A stretch of DNA of 64,000 bases from assembly GCA_014526335.1 (NCBI GenBank), contig JACTAT010000060.1:6180898-6244897 (forward strand). The letters are read 5' to 3'. The DNA is from Chrysaora quinquecirrha. Its lineage: Eukaryota; Cnidaria; Scyphozoa; Semaeostomeae; Pelagiidae. Position numbers and translations under genes: made by a program. The notes under the pieces were generated by a model, which worked only from the letters and a program-made list of their open reading frames with translations, had not been told where the DNA came from and did not search any database. This document shows, in pieces, positions 37,760 through 50,900 of the stretch (positions are counted from its first letter, which is position 1; each line of letters opens with the position of its first letter).

Positions 37760-38345
37760 AAACTGCTCATCTCTGCCGATCACAATAATCAACAGCATTA
37801 CGTGATCAATATGATCATCAGAAACATGAACATCAGTGTCTCATGACAATCCTGATGACCATCTTTCTTGGTCAACCTTATGATCATAATCATTTTCATC
37901 ATTCCACATCACGATCGAGATCACGATAATGATTATAATTATGATAATTACTCGATTACAATCATGGTCGTCCTTATGACCATCATGGTCATCGCTATGT
38001 AACTATGATCTTAATCATCATGATGTTCAATGATCTGATCGTCATTATAGCCATCATCAGAGCCATCGTGATTATCGCTATCATGATCATCATCATGCAT
38101 CTTTATGACTGTTATCATGATCATGATCATCTTTATCATAGGTTTTATGATCATCACTATCTATCGTGCTCATGTGATTATCATCATGATCATCGCCATG
38201 GTCATCACCCTATTTCTTTAATCAGCGGCAACAACAACAAAAACAACAACAACAACTTTTGTCTCCATCATTGTCTTATTGATAGGTTTATTGTTGTCAA
38301 TAATAATCATCATCATCATCATGATTATCATCATCATCGTCATAA
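37760..38345. repeat. Degenerate ATCATG/ATC repeat region
   Basis: About 580 bases of interrupted ATC, TCATGA and ATGATC words with a short (AAC)n run near 38230-38256. Open frames here are repeat artefacts. Confidence 0.8.
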
Positions 38346-39507
38346 CATATTTTTCTTTCTGATTTTCATTAGTATAATCACTATTTTACCAGGGCCGCTT
38401 GAGCCCCCCCAATAACTCCAAAAAAAATAGTATGACGTCATAAAATCATTACGTAATCAAATACTTTTCAGTTGTTCAGCCCCCCAATCCGAGATTCCTT
38501 CTGAGGGCCTTGTTCACTCCCAGTACCAATCGTCCTCTTCAATCACACCAAGCAGGACATGCTTGATCATGCTCACGTTATTTTCAGGTTAGAAACATCA
38601 ATGTTATTAAAATCATCATAATAATGAAATAAACCTATCTCTATGAATAAACCCTACCCACCCGTTTCTGATCAAAGACTGAGCAAAAAGACCACCTTCG
38701 ATTAAAACTAACTCGAATGAGGCGAGGCATCAAATATTGATTCTAAGAATATAAGAATATCAAACACAAAACCCGCGACAAGACCTTTTTTTAGATGTTT
38801 TCCCAGTAGAAAACTGTCTCTTACATAGTTACAGTATCTAACAGTATCCATGGTTTACACAGTAACTTTGTTATAAACTGCGGTTGTCATCAAAGAGAAA
38901 GGAATTGGATTGATGTAACTGTTAACTGAGAGAATTATACATGCTATATTAAAATTAAACATCGCTGACCGCTACTGAGAAGACAGAGTATCTGTGTAAT
39001 AGTTTTGGACTGCAAAACTAAACGGCTTTCGATTCTTCCTTTTCTTTTTAACTTCACGCCTGGTTTTGCTTTGAAAATCTAGTCCTCTTTTGCTATCGCA
39101 AGCCACATATAGTTCGGCCACATGAAGACTCGTTACAAAAGTAGTGGATTCACTCCCAGACCCCACTTTTGTAATGAGTCTGAGTCTCATGTTCAGGCCT
39201 GTGGCCTCTTGAAATCTATACTCGCTACGCGAGACGAGTTTTACCCTCCCCTAGGACCCCTTGATCTGAGGGCTACTTGTTTGTGGCTGATGCATCAACG
39301 CCAAACTTCCTGACATCCTATCCCAAGTTGGGGGAATTTACGGAAAAGATAGTATCATTGCACATGATGACCATTAAGCATCGTACCGATTGAGAGCTCC
39401 AATATGCATCTTGCTGCTTCAGTCGTTTTTTTTGTTTGCTATATTGAATTGAATTGCTGGGTGACATCAAACAACCACCAAACTACAACTTTGTTGCACC
39501 AATCAAA

Positions 39508-39652
39508 TAGACTTATTACATTCCTCCCTTCCCCTATTCGGAAACAGCTTCTAACAACTACAACAACATAACTGCTGTTTCCTCAGTGTGGTTGTTGGAG
39601 AGGGGTGGTTGAGTGTGGAGGTGCATAGACTACGACAAATGTAATAAGTCTA
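39508..39652. mobile_element. MITE family G, short copy with near-perfect 9-bp duplication
   Basis: Ends TAGACTTATTACATT and AATGTAATAAGTCTA. The flanks are CCAATCAAA (39499-39507) and CCAATCAGA (39653-39661), matching at 8 of 9 bases. It shares 'AACTACAACAACA' and 'CTGCTGTTTCCTC' with 24110-24379. Confidence 0.85.
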
Positions 39653-40138
39653 CCAATCAGACTGCAGAACGAGAAATTCCACGGAAATGATTGGCTAATC
39701 AAATTCGATATGACGATTGATAGATTTGCAAAATAAGTCACCTGCAATTGTATCGAGGAGTTCGCCGCTAAGTGACTTTGGCTTAGAAACCTTGGAGTCA
39801 GTAAATTTGTTGAGAAACAATTTTTACAATGTTTTTATTGGGCTTACAAAAACAAGACATTGACAAATAGCCACGTGTAGCCTCTAAGTTTATTTCGATC
39901 CCTATAGAACTGCTAGTATTCGTTTCATTTTTATTTAAAGAAGATTTTCATTTCTTAGGTATAGTTGTCTGTAATCAGGCATTTCTTTCAAAGCCAGCAA
40001 CAAATTTGGCAGATCACAGTGACGAAGGCGAAAAAAGGTTCGTGTGCTGCGGGTATAATCCCGTAGAAACTAGTTTAACTTTTAATTTATCTATGTATAG
40101 ACAACGTACAGGTCTTTCTATAAGGAACCATCGTAGGC

Positions 40139-40620
40139 CAGGGGCGGACTGGCAGGGATGCTAGGTTGCGATTGCAATCCGGGCCTTCTTATTATATAGG
40201 GTCTTTAACAAACTGTTTCTCTTGTTTCTAGAGCAAATCTCTTCGATTTCTTGGGATTTCGAAGAGATTTGAATTGGTTTCGCTCAGTCTGAAAACAGTT
40301 GGAAATAACAGAAATTGTTTCTCAATGCAGATAATTGGAAAGAAGTAAAATAAAAGATAATCAACATATGCGCACAAAAATATGGAAGCAAGAAAATAAA
40401 GAAATGCGAAAATATGTATAAAAAGAGACGATTTTGCGATCGAAATATCGCGAATAAGAAAAGAATTATATGAACAGTAGCCCTCCAGAAGCCATTCCCT
40501 TGAATTGATTTTTACAGAGGAGCTCGCTAGAAGCAACTAACAAGACAAGTTGCTATAGTGAAAACAGGCCCCTTTTACTGGAAATAGCAACCCTTGAGAT
40601 TCGCTGCCAGTCCGCCTCTA
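40139..40620. mobile_element. Non-autonomous hAT element with 8-bp duplication
   Basis: Begins CAGGGGCGGACTGGCAG and ends CTGCCAGTCCGCCTCTA. TCGTAGGC flanks both ends (40131-40138 and 40621-40628). Both the CAGGGGCGGACTGG terminus and the 8-bp duplication are typical of hAT elements. The 482-bp interior encodes no recognisable transposase; a 102-codon minus-strand frame inside it has no known motif. Confidence 0.88.
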
Positions 40621-40875
40621 TCGTAGGCCAGAAGTGGATACTTGTAACAACACATTCATCATAAAGATATTTTGATGTGATGATTGAGAATGTTCCAGCA
40701 GAGCTTACAGCTTAGTCTGTTGCACAACCTACTTGACTAACCCTGCTTATCGACTCCATCCTATCGTTATGTAGCTGGGGTAATGCTGTAACATGCGATT
40801 TCAGCTCAGCATTTGCCGAAGATATTACCTAGCAGTGTCTTAACATATAGAAAAATAGATAGAAAAATAATAAGA

Positions 40876-40920
40876 AATATTAAATAAAAGGGTCCCTAGT
40901 ACTGCGCCTTGTGGTACACC
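40876..40920 (-). pseudogene. Non-LTR reverse transcriptase fragment
   Basis: The minus strand reads GVPQGAVLGTLLFNI, the conserved reverse-transcriptase block, and then runs into AT-rich sequence. Too short to be functional. Confidence 0.65.
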
Positions 40921-40940
40921 TGAATTCGTAATGTTCTCTT

Positions 40941-41315
40941 TACACTCTTTTTTTTATAAGAATATTGTTTATAAGAATATTCAGGCTCAGAATCGTCCTA
41001 TTTTTAAGAATATTGTAAGAATATGCTCAGCCTCAGCTCTCCCATATTTCTGTGTCATTTTTCAGCAGATGTCTGTTTTGCAATGTTAGAACGAAACTTC
41101 ATGATTGTTAATAACATTCTTTTGTTATAATAGTTAAATATTTCTTTCGCTCGACCATATGAGATGATTTTTCTTTTAACTATGTTCCCCTAAAACCGCA
41201 TATCAGATTTGAAAAAATAAGAATACTTTAAGAATATATTCAGGCTCAAAACGAACATTTTTTAAGAATATTGAGGCTGGACCAAATTTATAGTATTCTT
41301 ATAAAAAAAGAGTAT
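40941..41315. mobile_element. MITE family D, AATATT subtype
   Basis: Left end TACACTC, then eight or nine T, then ATAAGAATATTG; right end TATTCTTATAAAAAAAGAGT and A. The core repeats TAAGAATATT and 'CAGGCTCA'-type words. TA at each edge suggests a TA target site. Confidence 0.8.
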
Positions 41316-41944
41316 ATGTGCTGAACGTCTGAACTAGCTAAGATTAATGCTTCAGAAGAGCCATAAATTCTGTCAAATTTCTTATCCAGGCACAGGCAGG
41401 CAAAGATTTTATTTTTAGGAGGGTCAAGGCACAAGTGTATCGTTGGTTTGTTGGTCACATGGTTGGTCATAGATACCAACACCACAAGAGCGTGTGCACG
41501 AGATCTATGTATAAGCGTATGCAGATCTATGTATAAGCGTAGCCTGCGTCATACACAGACCATACCGAAACTAGATGACAGGGGTCCACTAAACCCTCTC
41601 ATCTAAATATTACATGATGGCAGTCCCTATTTTGTGTAGCTATGGTCTGTGACGAAGGGCATTGTAAGCATGGGCAATAAGCATTAAATCGAATTTCATG
41701 CTAGACTTTTATCGTAAAATCGTCAAAATATGCGTAACAATGCAATGAAAAATACTGCTTTGTGCATTTTGTTAACGCCTAATTTCCTATTGAAGTAATA
41801 TGTGGTAATATGGATAAATACCTTATTTGTTATAGGTTATTCACGTCAGTTGGTTGCTGATTCATTTGGGCATTTTCGTTGCAGCCAGCCAGATCGAGCA
41901 ATTGAACTGGAATAGAACTGAGAGATTTGAATTTCGATGTCAAA

Positions 41945-44900
41945 ATGAGAGGATTGTGGCAAAACGTTTTCGCATTGATGCTTGTTCTTACCGTGTCTTT
42001 TAGCAAGAAGACAAGTGCTTCTGAAGGTAATTTCAATGCATTTTTAACTAGCATCATAACGCTCTTTTGGGTGCGTTTATTTTCCTCGCAATCACTAATA
42101 CTCTATATGCATACTGTATAACTCTATCTATACTTTACCGTACTTTAGTTCGCTTACGCTCAGATGATTTTAATAAATACTCTAGATATGTTAATAATTT
42201 TAACGTGCCAGGTAAGTATGGAAGGATGTCATATTGAAGCATATTTCTTTCTCGCCAATAACTTTAGGTCTCGAAAATCTTTTTACCTCAATTCAGGATT
42301 AAATATGGCTTTCGTCTCTTTGCCTCCTGATCCCTAGGCATATTCAAACTTCTAAAAGGCTTACGAGATTTTAACTAAAACCAAAAGGATTTCCAAGGGA
42401 TCTCCACAAAAACAACAGGTTTTCGAGCAAGTGCGTACGAGATTTCGAAGTAGTGCATCGCCTCTCGGCCATAACTTTTTTGCCATAACTTTACTGCGAT
42501 AACTCAGCTGCCATAACGTTACTGCCATAACTTGCATTTACACTCCTATTCGACCTATTTTACCTTCTTGATTTGCAGCGAGCTGTCGAACGACGAACGA
42601 GCGAAGCGAAACCGAGAGACGGTTCACGTTGGTTAGGATATCGCGTTCGTCAATCATTTATCATGCCAGTTAGGCGAATCAAATACAGGCGCATTATAGC
42701 AGCTATACTACAGTTTAGCCCTCGCAGATCGCTGTCAACTTCACTTTCCGTTTGGCATTCTTGTTTAATGTGTGCTTTACAGAGCCAGGAAGAAGCTACG
42801 GTCAATAGTCATTTGCCGGAGGTAAGGTCAGGTAGAACAAAGGAAAATCCTTAGCCACACCCGAACCCCCTTCCCCAGTTTTTGATTATTAAGTGAGGAA
42901 GGATTGTAGCTACTATTGGTATTTTTGGACATATGGTAAAAATGTTAAGCCTTGTCTGGAGGAAGGGTTTACGCTTTCAGGACTCTATGCAGTCGAATGA
43001 ACCTTTTTCAGACAAACATCCTTTTTCGCATCAATTGCTCTCGCATTATCGTCCTTTATCTGTCTGAGATAGCATGCCACAAGACATCTCATTCAAGGCA
43101 CAAATACTGTGATGTAATGCCATTAGTAACAATTAACTCAATTCCATTGCTTGCATTCTCGTGTATGAGAAGAACAATGCTGGTTGGTAATGTGGGGACG
43201 AGATTAGGAGACCCTATTTTTCTTGAAAAGAATATGAAAACAGTCGATTGACAATAAAGGCTGTTAGGTGTAAGACTCTTTAGATATATTTTATCTGACG
43301 TTTTGTATTGAAGATGCGCAAATGCAGCAAATCAGTCGTTAGACTTATATACACTCTTTTTTTTATAAGAATAAAGTTTATAAGAATATTGAGGCTCAGA
43401 ATCATCCAATTTTTAAGAATATTGTAAGAATATGCTCAGCCTCAGCTCGCATATTTGTGCCTCAACGAAACTTCATGATTGTTAAACAACATTCTTATTG
43501 TTATAATAGTTGAATTTTTCTTTCGCTCCGCCATTTACTCGTAATTTTTCTTTTAACTATGTTCCCCTGAAACCATATCATGTTTGAAAAATAAGAATAC
43601 TTTAAGAATATTTTCAGGTTCAAAACGAAAATTTCTTAAGAATATTGAGGCTGGGCAAAATTTATAGTATTCTTATAAAAAAAAGAGCGTACTCTTTATA
43701 TATTATGGTTACCCGTGGTTACCCGTGGTTACCCTTGCTAAATCCATACAAAATGCATATAGAATCATGGTTACCCGTATGGTTACCCGATGGTTACCCG
43801 TATGTTCTCAACTCTATGCTATGTTTGCATTAAGAAAAACCTTTTGTCGAAAATAACAGCTACATAATATTAAGGGTGTGGCTTTAGGGCGTGTCAGTTT
43901 TCAATTTTCACTAAGCTTACATGCCCCTTGATCATTAAAGAAGGGTTTAAACGAAAAATCAATAGTTTTATAACATCTTTTTGAAAATTTAAGCGTACTT
44001 TCAAAAATATGTTATACAGACAATCTTGGACAATATATATTGGAACGGCCTAAATATTTTTGCTATTATCTATTCCTTCTCCCCCGTTACAATGTTGTTT
44101 CGTACAAAAGTTGTCTGGTTCTACTACCAACATTGTTTTGGGGGTAAAGGGGGGGGGGAGAATTGGAGTTATGGAAGTAGAAAATCAATGGAATAGGCCA
44201 TATTCATCGGAGAAAATGCCTTGTTCCAAATACTTTGTCCAAGATTGTAGGTCGGTTTGGCTAAATGATCTTTCCGAGCGTTAACATGGAAGGATGAAAG
44301 AACCTCTCCTTTCCAGCACGATCAGCCTCCCTCGCGAATTTGTAAACGAGACTATGGTTACAGACTTTCGCGCCAAAGTCTAATGTAGAGAAGAAAACAA
44401 CAATCAGGGTAGGGTTTTTCTCAAGCACCTTTTAGGGAGGTGAAACAAAGTGGGCTCTTTTTTGAAGGGATTGCTCTCCCCAAGTTTGGACTATTTCTTA
44501 ACAAAATTCCATTTCTGCGTGGGTTTTAGTCAGGGACGCCGGAGAGGGGGGCGCGCGGGGGGCAAGCGCCCCTCTTGCCTTTTCCTAAGGGGGCAAGGGG
44601 GGCAAAGTGCCCTTTCAAGGAAAAACAATAATTTACTTTAACAACGTTAAATACAATGCCATAGCTTCATTCCCTTATCAGAAACACAACAGCAACGAAA
44701 GTTGACTGGCAATTGCAACTTCAAAATAAGCAATATGCGATCTTATGCGATTCGGAATGAGGACATGTGGAGAAATAGCTAAAATTATTGTGGAAGAACA
44801 TGATTAATATTCGTTAAAACATTTTGGATAGCATTTTAAGCAAATCTAAAGGGCATGGCCACAAAATTTTCCCGGGGGAGTACCCCTGGACCCCCCAGAT

Positions 44901-47900
44901 TTTCGGCTCGCTTCGCTCGCTATCGTTCTCGATTGCCCTTACGTTTCCATTGCCCCCCTTTGCCCTACCATCGCTCCAGCGTCCTTGGTTTTAGTTGACT
45001 TGATTCAATATCAAGTAACAATTTTCTTTTTTCTTTAAGAAACTGACGCAATATTGGAAGAATTGTCTGACGCACTGCAAAAGACACCTCCAGGTACGAC
45101 AAACAAATATAATATACATTAGTTTATGATAACCTTTGGTAGTAATATTATTGTTATTTCTCTATACAGTATTGGACAGTTGGGCATCAGATAGTGAAAT
45201 ACATAATGAAATATAAACTTCTTTGACTGAGGGCCTAATAAGTGATCAGGTGAGGAGAGCTGGCTGTCCTACCCGAGATGGATGATTTTTGTCGAGATCT
45301 CGGTATAAATAAGAAACATATAAAGCTTTGAGATTGCGATTACATGCTGACAGGGCCAGCCCTGCTAGCCGAGATCTCGCCTGCTCGCAAGAGGGCTGGC
45401 CCTGTTACCAGGGCTGGAAATGTGTGACTTTCGTCATATAATCGATTTGGCAGGGCTGCGAAAGAAGGCTGCTTTCTAAAATCACAACTGCGCATGCCTG
45501 TGTCTACGCTCTCAACTCAATTTCCCCGCCAAATTACTGCGCAATTTACTGCGCAGGGATGAGAGTTCGGTCTTGAGAAGAGTTTCTCTCTTGTAATCGC
45601 AAACAAATATCAGTCTCGCGTACCAGGGTCGGCCCTCCTCATATAATATATAGATCAGGCCCTGAGTGAATATATTATTTACGTCCTTCACAGAACCCCT
45701 ATTCTGTGTAACAATACTAAAGATTCTCCAAAATAGGACAACATACGCTCAATAGGGGCAAGCCGTACGTCCAGGTGACTTCTAGTACATCTGATAGTCC
45801 AGATAAATTATCACATAGCTACATAATTGTAAATATACTTAATACATCTTATAAAGTATTCACAAAGCTTTTTCTATTTTTTGCTTGCTTTTTCAATTCT
45901 CGATATTAGCATGTACGTCTTAATTAACAGTAATCGCTATTGCGAAGTCAACTTCTTTTTAAAATTTCCTTTAGAAGGATTCAAGCGACGAGGCTCGTAA
46001 AAAAGTATGGTTTTTTCTAATCTTTAAGCTCTAAACTATTTAGCATTTGGCCAGCAAAATACCCTGAGTTTCAATCCATCTCCATAATCGAATCCTTCAT
46101 CGATAACTAAACATCCAGAGTAACTTTCAATCAATTGTACCATAGGCTTACATTCACTTGTAGCAATAAGTCGCCCACCTTGCTCTACCGCATAGTCTGT
46201 GACCATTTTAAAGACTTTAGCTATCAGTCCACGTTTTCTGAAAAGGGGGCTAACCACCGCCCTTTGGGCTTCGAATAATTTTGGGTTTACTGCAGGAGAC
46301 AGAACGCGTTTTGTTAATGGTGCTTCAGATGCTGGGTACCTCGTCATGTCCAAATGACCATTGTCGTCTCGGTGGACCAGCCTAATGCAAGCTACTACTT
46401 GATCCTGGAAGGTCGCTCCAAACCATGTCGAATTGGACTCCAGATCATCCGTTAATATCTCGTTTCTTCCATTGTTGGTGATACGGAAACCTTCAAGAAT
46501 TAAACATTTATTAATAAAGTAACAGAAAAATTACTTTACTGAATTGAACTGAACTGAACAGTTAGGTACTAAACTGAAGGGAGACAGCACCTTAACACAG
46601 AGGAAGTTGTAAAGGCAGGGTAGTTTGAGGGAAAACTAGATACCTATATTACGGAGGTGTTGGAGGTAGCATCCCCCCTAACTACAATCTTGGACAAAAT
46701 ATAATGAGACACACAGAAGATTCCGAATTAACATAGCAATCCCTCAACTTTAGCTTTGCTAATCAATAGCTCACTCCCCCTTGAGTGACAATGAAAACAA
46801 TCCCACGCCATTTGATCAACATTGAGTAAGGGGGAGGGGTAAAATGCAACGGTAATACAAATATTAATGAAAATTTCAGTTTGTCTCATAATTATTGTCC
46901 AAGATTCCCCCAAGATTGTAATCATCAAGAGCTTCGTCGGTAAATTCGCAATAGTTCGTTAATCATTGAGAGAAGTTGAAAAATGCCACGGTAGGTCTAT
47001 CTTTTTGCCGATTTTAGTAAACATTGGTGAAGGTGAAGGTGAAATGGTGTTTTAGCGCCAGTCGCTAGGATCTCAGTAGTAGGTTAACTAATCGAGACCT
47101 CGACCCTGGCCGTGACGCTACCGTGGCTGGGCTCGAACCCTGACCACACTGAGCTTCTGACACCACGAGTCAGCTGGATTACACCACGACGCCACAGCAC
47201 CTTCGAGTGGCATGTTAAAAGTTTGGTTATACTTTCGGGTAGCATTTTGTCCTGGTATTTAAATCGCGATATCGTTCGGGGTCGAGTTTCTATATTGAAT
47301 GACTCTCCGGCATAGAAATACTCTCGGCAGCATTGAGCGATCCAGTCGAAGATCAACACCGAAGTAATGACGTCAGTCCATATATGCCCTATATGACCGG
47401 CTCATTTAGACTGACTCCATGAGTCGTAGTTTTCGCTGCCTTCACTTCAATTCAATTCATTGAGAAAAATGTAAAATCAAAAAATAGTTGTTGCTGTTGT
47501 TAATGGCGGCTGTGTTGCGTGGGGGGCTGGGAGCGAATCTACGACTTTTGTAGTGAGTCTACGGCTCATTTTCAATCGACTACAATCCTGGTCAAAATCG
47601 TGTAAGACAACTTGATGATGGCGCCTCCCCAGGGGGTATGCCCTCGTACCCATGTTATAAAAGGTCATTTTTACCTGTTGGATTTCCCTCTGCAAACATC
47701 CATCCTTGTTCTTTGATATAAACATCATATAGAAGTTCTTGTGCTTGAGATATTTTCTTTACAGCATCGAGAGTTTTAATCGTGAAATTTTCGTCACGTA
47801 AGGCCCATTTTTTGTCCACCTTGACCAAGTTAGTTGCTGAGACGTTTTTGAAATTTGATTTTTCTGTAGCGATGCTTGCCGAGTGTAGTTTCTTACAAAC

Positions 47901-50900
47901 GATGACATTTTGTGATAGCAGTTGTCTGCCCCTCTGATACAAATCCTAATGGGAGAAAAAAATTATTTTCTCGCTGGAGACACTTTGCGTTTTCTACGAA
48001 TTTACACTCTTTTTTTTAAGAAAAATTTTATTAGAACACGAACCTGAGCCTGGATTTTGCCCAGATTTTAAGAACAAAGTAAGAACAAGCTAAGGCTGGC
48101 CTTTTCATAAGACCTAAGAATAGCAAGCATGCTGAATTTTTACACAAAGCTGGTACCACTCCAGAAATTCACTTAACAAGTATTACTGTCTGAGTAACCA
48201 AGGAGCAGGTTAAGAATATTTCACGCTAAAAAGGCAAAATACTTAAGAACAGCCAGTCTCAATCAAAATTTCCTGATTCTTAAGAAAAAGTGTGTAGCTA
48301 ACTAAAATCTTAAATTGAAAGACATAAATCAAGCAAGTGTGCAGTAATTTGCAAAAGTGATGCAGAAATTTCGCTTTTTAGAGAAAATGGAAAAGTTTCA
48401 CAACGTTAACTTTTTACACAGAGCCATACCTTTCGCAAAGCTGTGCTTATGGTCTTTGTAATAGAATGCCATTCTTGAAACTTGAATATATTTCGTAGAT
48501 TTGAATTCATTTTGACAAAAATGAAGTGAAATCGACAACTGAAATTGACCACTGAAATTTACTTCTTCTATTCTCTGCGTGGTCTCCTCGTGTTTTTCGA
48601 GTTTGAGCTTCTGGCTTTTTGATAGATCTATGTACATACAGTATTTATGTAGTTTGCCATTGTGCAATGTTTTGTTTGCCAAGGCGGTGGTAAAAGTGTT
48701 ACGCATTTCGCAATGAGATCTGACACACTGTTGGTGGACGGTGGTGGTTTTCGTGTGGTAAATTCTTTGCATCCCTGAGAAGGCGTTAGGGACGTAATTT
48801 ACTGCATTGAGATCGGTTTTCACTGGTGCTATTTACTTGCAATTTGATTGCAATTTCACTTGCAAGTTCCAGACCTTGCATCTTTTCTTTTTATAAGAAT
48901 ATTGTTTATAAGAATATTCAGGCTCAGAATCATCCTATATTTTTAAGAATATTGTAAGAATATTGCTCAGCCTCAGCTCCCATATTTCTGTCTCATTTTT
49001 CAGCAGATGCCTGTTTTGCAATGTGAGAACAAAACTTCATGATTGTAACAACATTCTTATTGTTATAATAGTTAAATTTTTCTTTCGCTCGACCATTTCC
49101 TCGTAATGAGACGATTTTTCTTTTAACTTTGTTCCCCTGAAACCATATCAGGTTTGTAAAAATAAGAATACTTTAAGAATATATTCAGGCTCAAAACGAA
49201 CATTTCTTAAGAATATTGAGGCTGGACAAAATTCATAGTATTCTTATAAAAAATGTGTAGAGGATCTTAAAATTTACATCTTTTTCCTCTATTTGAATCC
49301 GAAAATCGAGCATGCAAGGCGTAACTTTGTCAATCAATTTAGAAAGTTTTTTCTTGCATGCATGATAATTAAGAATGGCAAGAAGTCCAAAATGTAAATT
49401 TGATGACACATATAAGTTAAAAGGGCGGATGCATAGAAAAGTTTCTTGACAACAGTTTCTTTTTTTCTAGTTCAATCTGATGCTCTTGCCGTCGCCAAGC
49501 GCGATTACAATGATAATGCTGAAATCCCAACTGAAATTGCATCAGAAGATGGTTCAAGCAAGAAAGGTAGTCGAAAGCAGATTCTGAATATTCATGATTA
49601 TGATTTAACATTAAAATCTGACTCATCGTCCCCTAAAGATATGCTAAGATTTTCACAACATCAAATATGAATTAAGCCTAGATGAATGACAAGCGGACAG
49701 ATAATTCATGCACGTGGATTTTTGTGAGAAAATCAAGGCGCACTAAACTTTAAGCGGACAGATAATTCATAAACGTGCGACTTTTTGCTTGAAGTGGCGA
49801 CGCGACACACATGAAAGTGTTTCTATCATGAAGAATCCTGAGGTGGCTACACGCTGCGACTAAAATGTTGCGATCGAAGTTCTGCAACAATCAATTTGCG
49901 TTATAAGAAGAATGGGTCCTAGAAAATTTCCAGGAAAAGGCGCGAAAACGATGCAATGTGTTGCGTCGCCAATTCAAAAAACCGGCTACACGCTGCGACA
50001 TTACACGTTTTTTTTATAAGAAACCGGTTTATAAGAAACCTAGAACTAGACACCCAAAAAGTTAAGAAACTTTTAGAACTAGGAGGAAGGAGTTAAGAAA
50101 CTTAAGAAATTTTTTGTCAGTTTTCCAACATACTGATTTCACATTTGTGGATGTAGTAATAAATTCTCAAGCATTTCCGTGCGATTTCTCGCACCAGAAT
50201 GGCTAATTTTTTGTAATACAATAATATTAATAATTTGCCTGCTAAATTCACGTTTTTTATCGTTTTTAATGCAATTAATTTCCATTAAATTAAGAAACTG
50301 TTAAGAAACTTTTAGAACTAAAATTGGGCCAAAAATTAAGAAACTTTTAGAACTAGGTCCTGAGCCAGGTTTCTTATAAAAAAAAACGTGTACTGGCGAC
50401 AAGCAAAAACATGTCGCGAAAAGTTCAACCAAGCAATGTTCTGCGACTAAATTTTACTAAATATGTCCCTGGCTACACGTGCGACTCTTAGTTTTTCCGG
50501 GTCGCGGTGGCAATTTTTCAACAGGTTCTGTCGCATTTTCAAGCAGAATGTCGAACGTGTAGCCGCGGCTTTAGAGAAGAATGAACAGATTGAGAGAAGA
50601 GAGTATTGTACAGGTATGTGTACAGTGCGGCATATTCCATACCTAGGATAAGTTCTTAAAATGAAAATACTGTCGCATTTATGCTAATAAGGAAATGAGC
50701 AATGCTTGCTATTGCTAATCTTGACCCTTGTTTTAGCTTCATGCAGAAATTTGGATTCCGAAGATAAATGCGAAGCTGACAGCATCAATGGCCTTTGTAC
50801 AAATTCAGAAATGAGAAAAAGATGTCCAAGAAGTTGCATGGTTTGCTGTAAGTTTCAATTTTTATTCCATAAATGCCGTTGAAGAGACAAAAGAAGCAGG

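Noticed and set aside
42573..42854. 93-codon frame after an AG near 42580
   Set aside because: Arg-rich without a domain, and the phase does not fit the ShKT chain.
45970..46008. Possible extra ShKT-gene exon (KDSSDEARKK)
   Set aside because: It would have to enter in phase 0, while the preceding exon ends in phase 1; inclusion gives a stop.
46036..46353. 105-codon frame as an independent small gene
   Set aside because: Its start is a TTG inside a longer exon; the frame continues upstream to an acceptor at 46491 and joins earlier exons.
48398..48823. 141-codon minus-strand frame as a separate gene
   Set aside because: It overlaps acyltransferase exon 1 in another frame; the frame starting at 48510 splices in phase to a GNAT core, this one does not.
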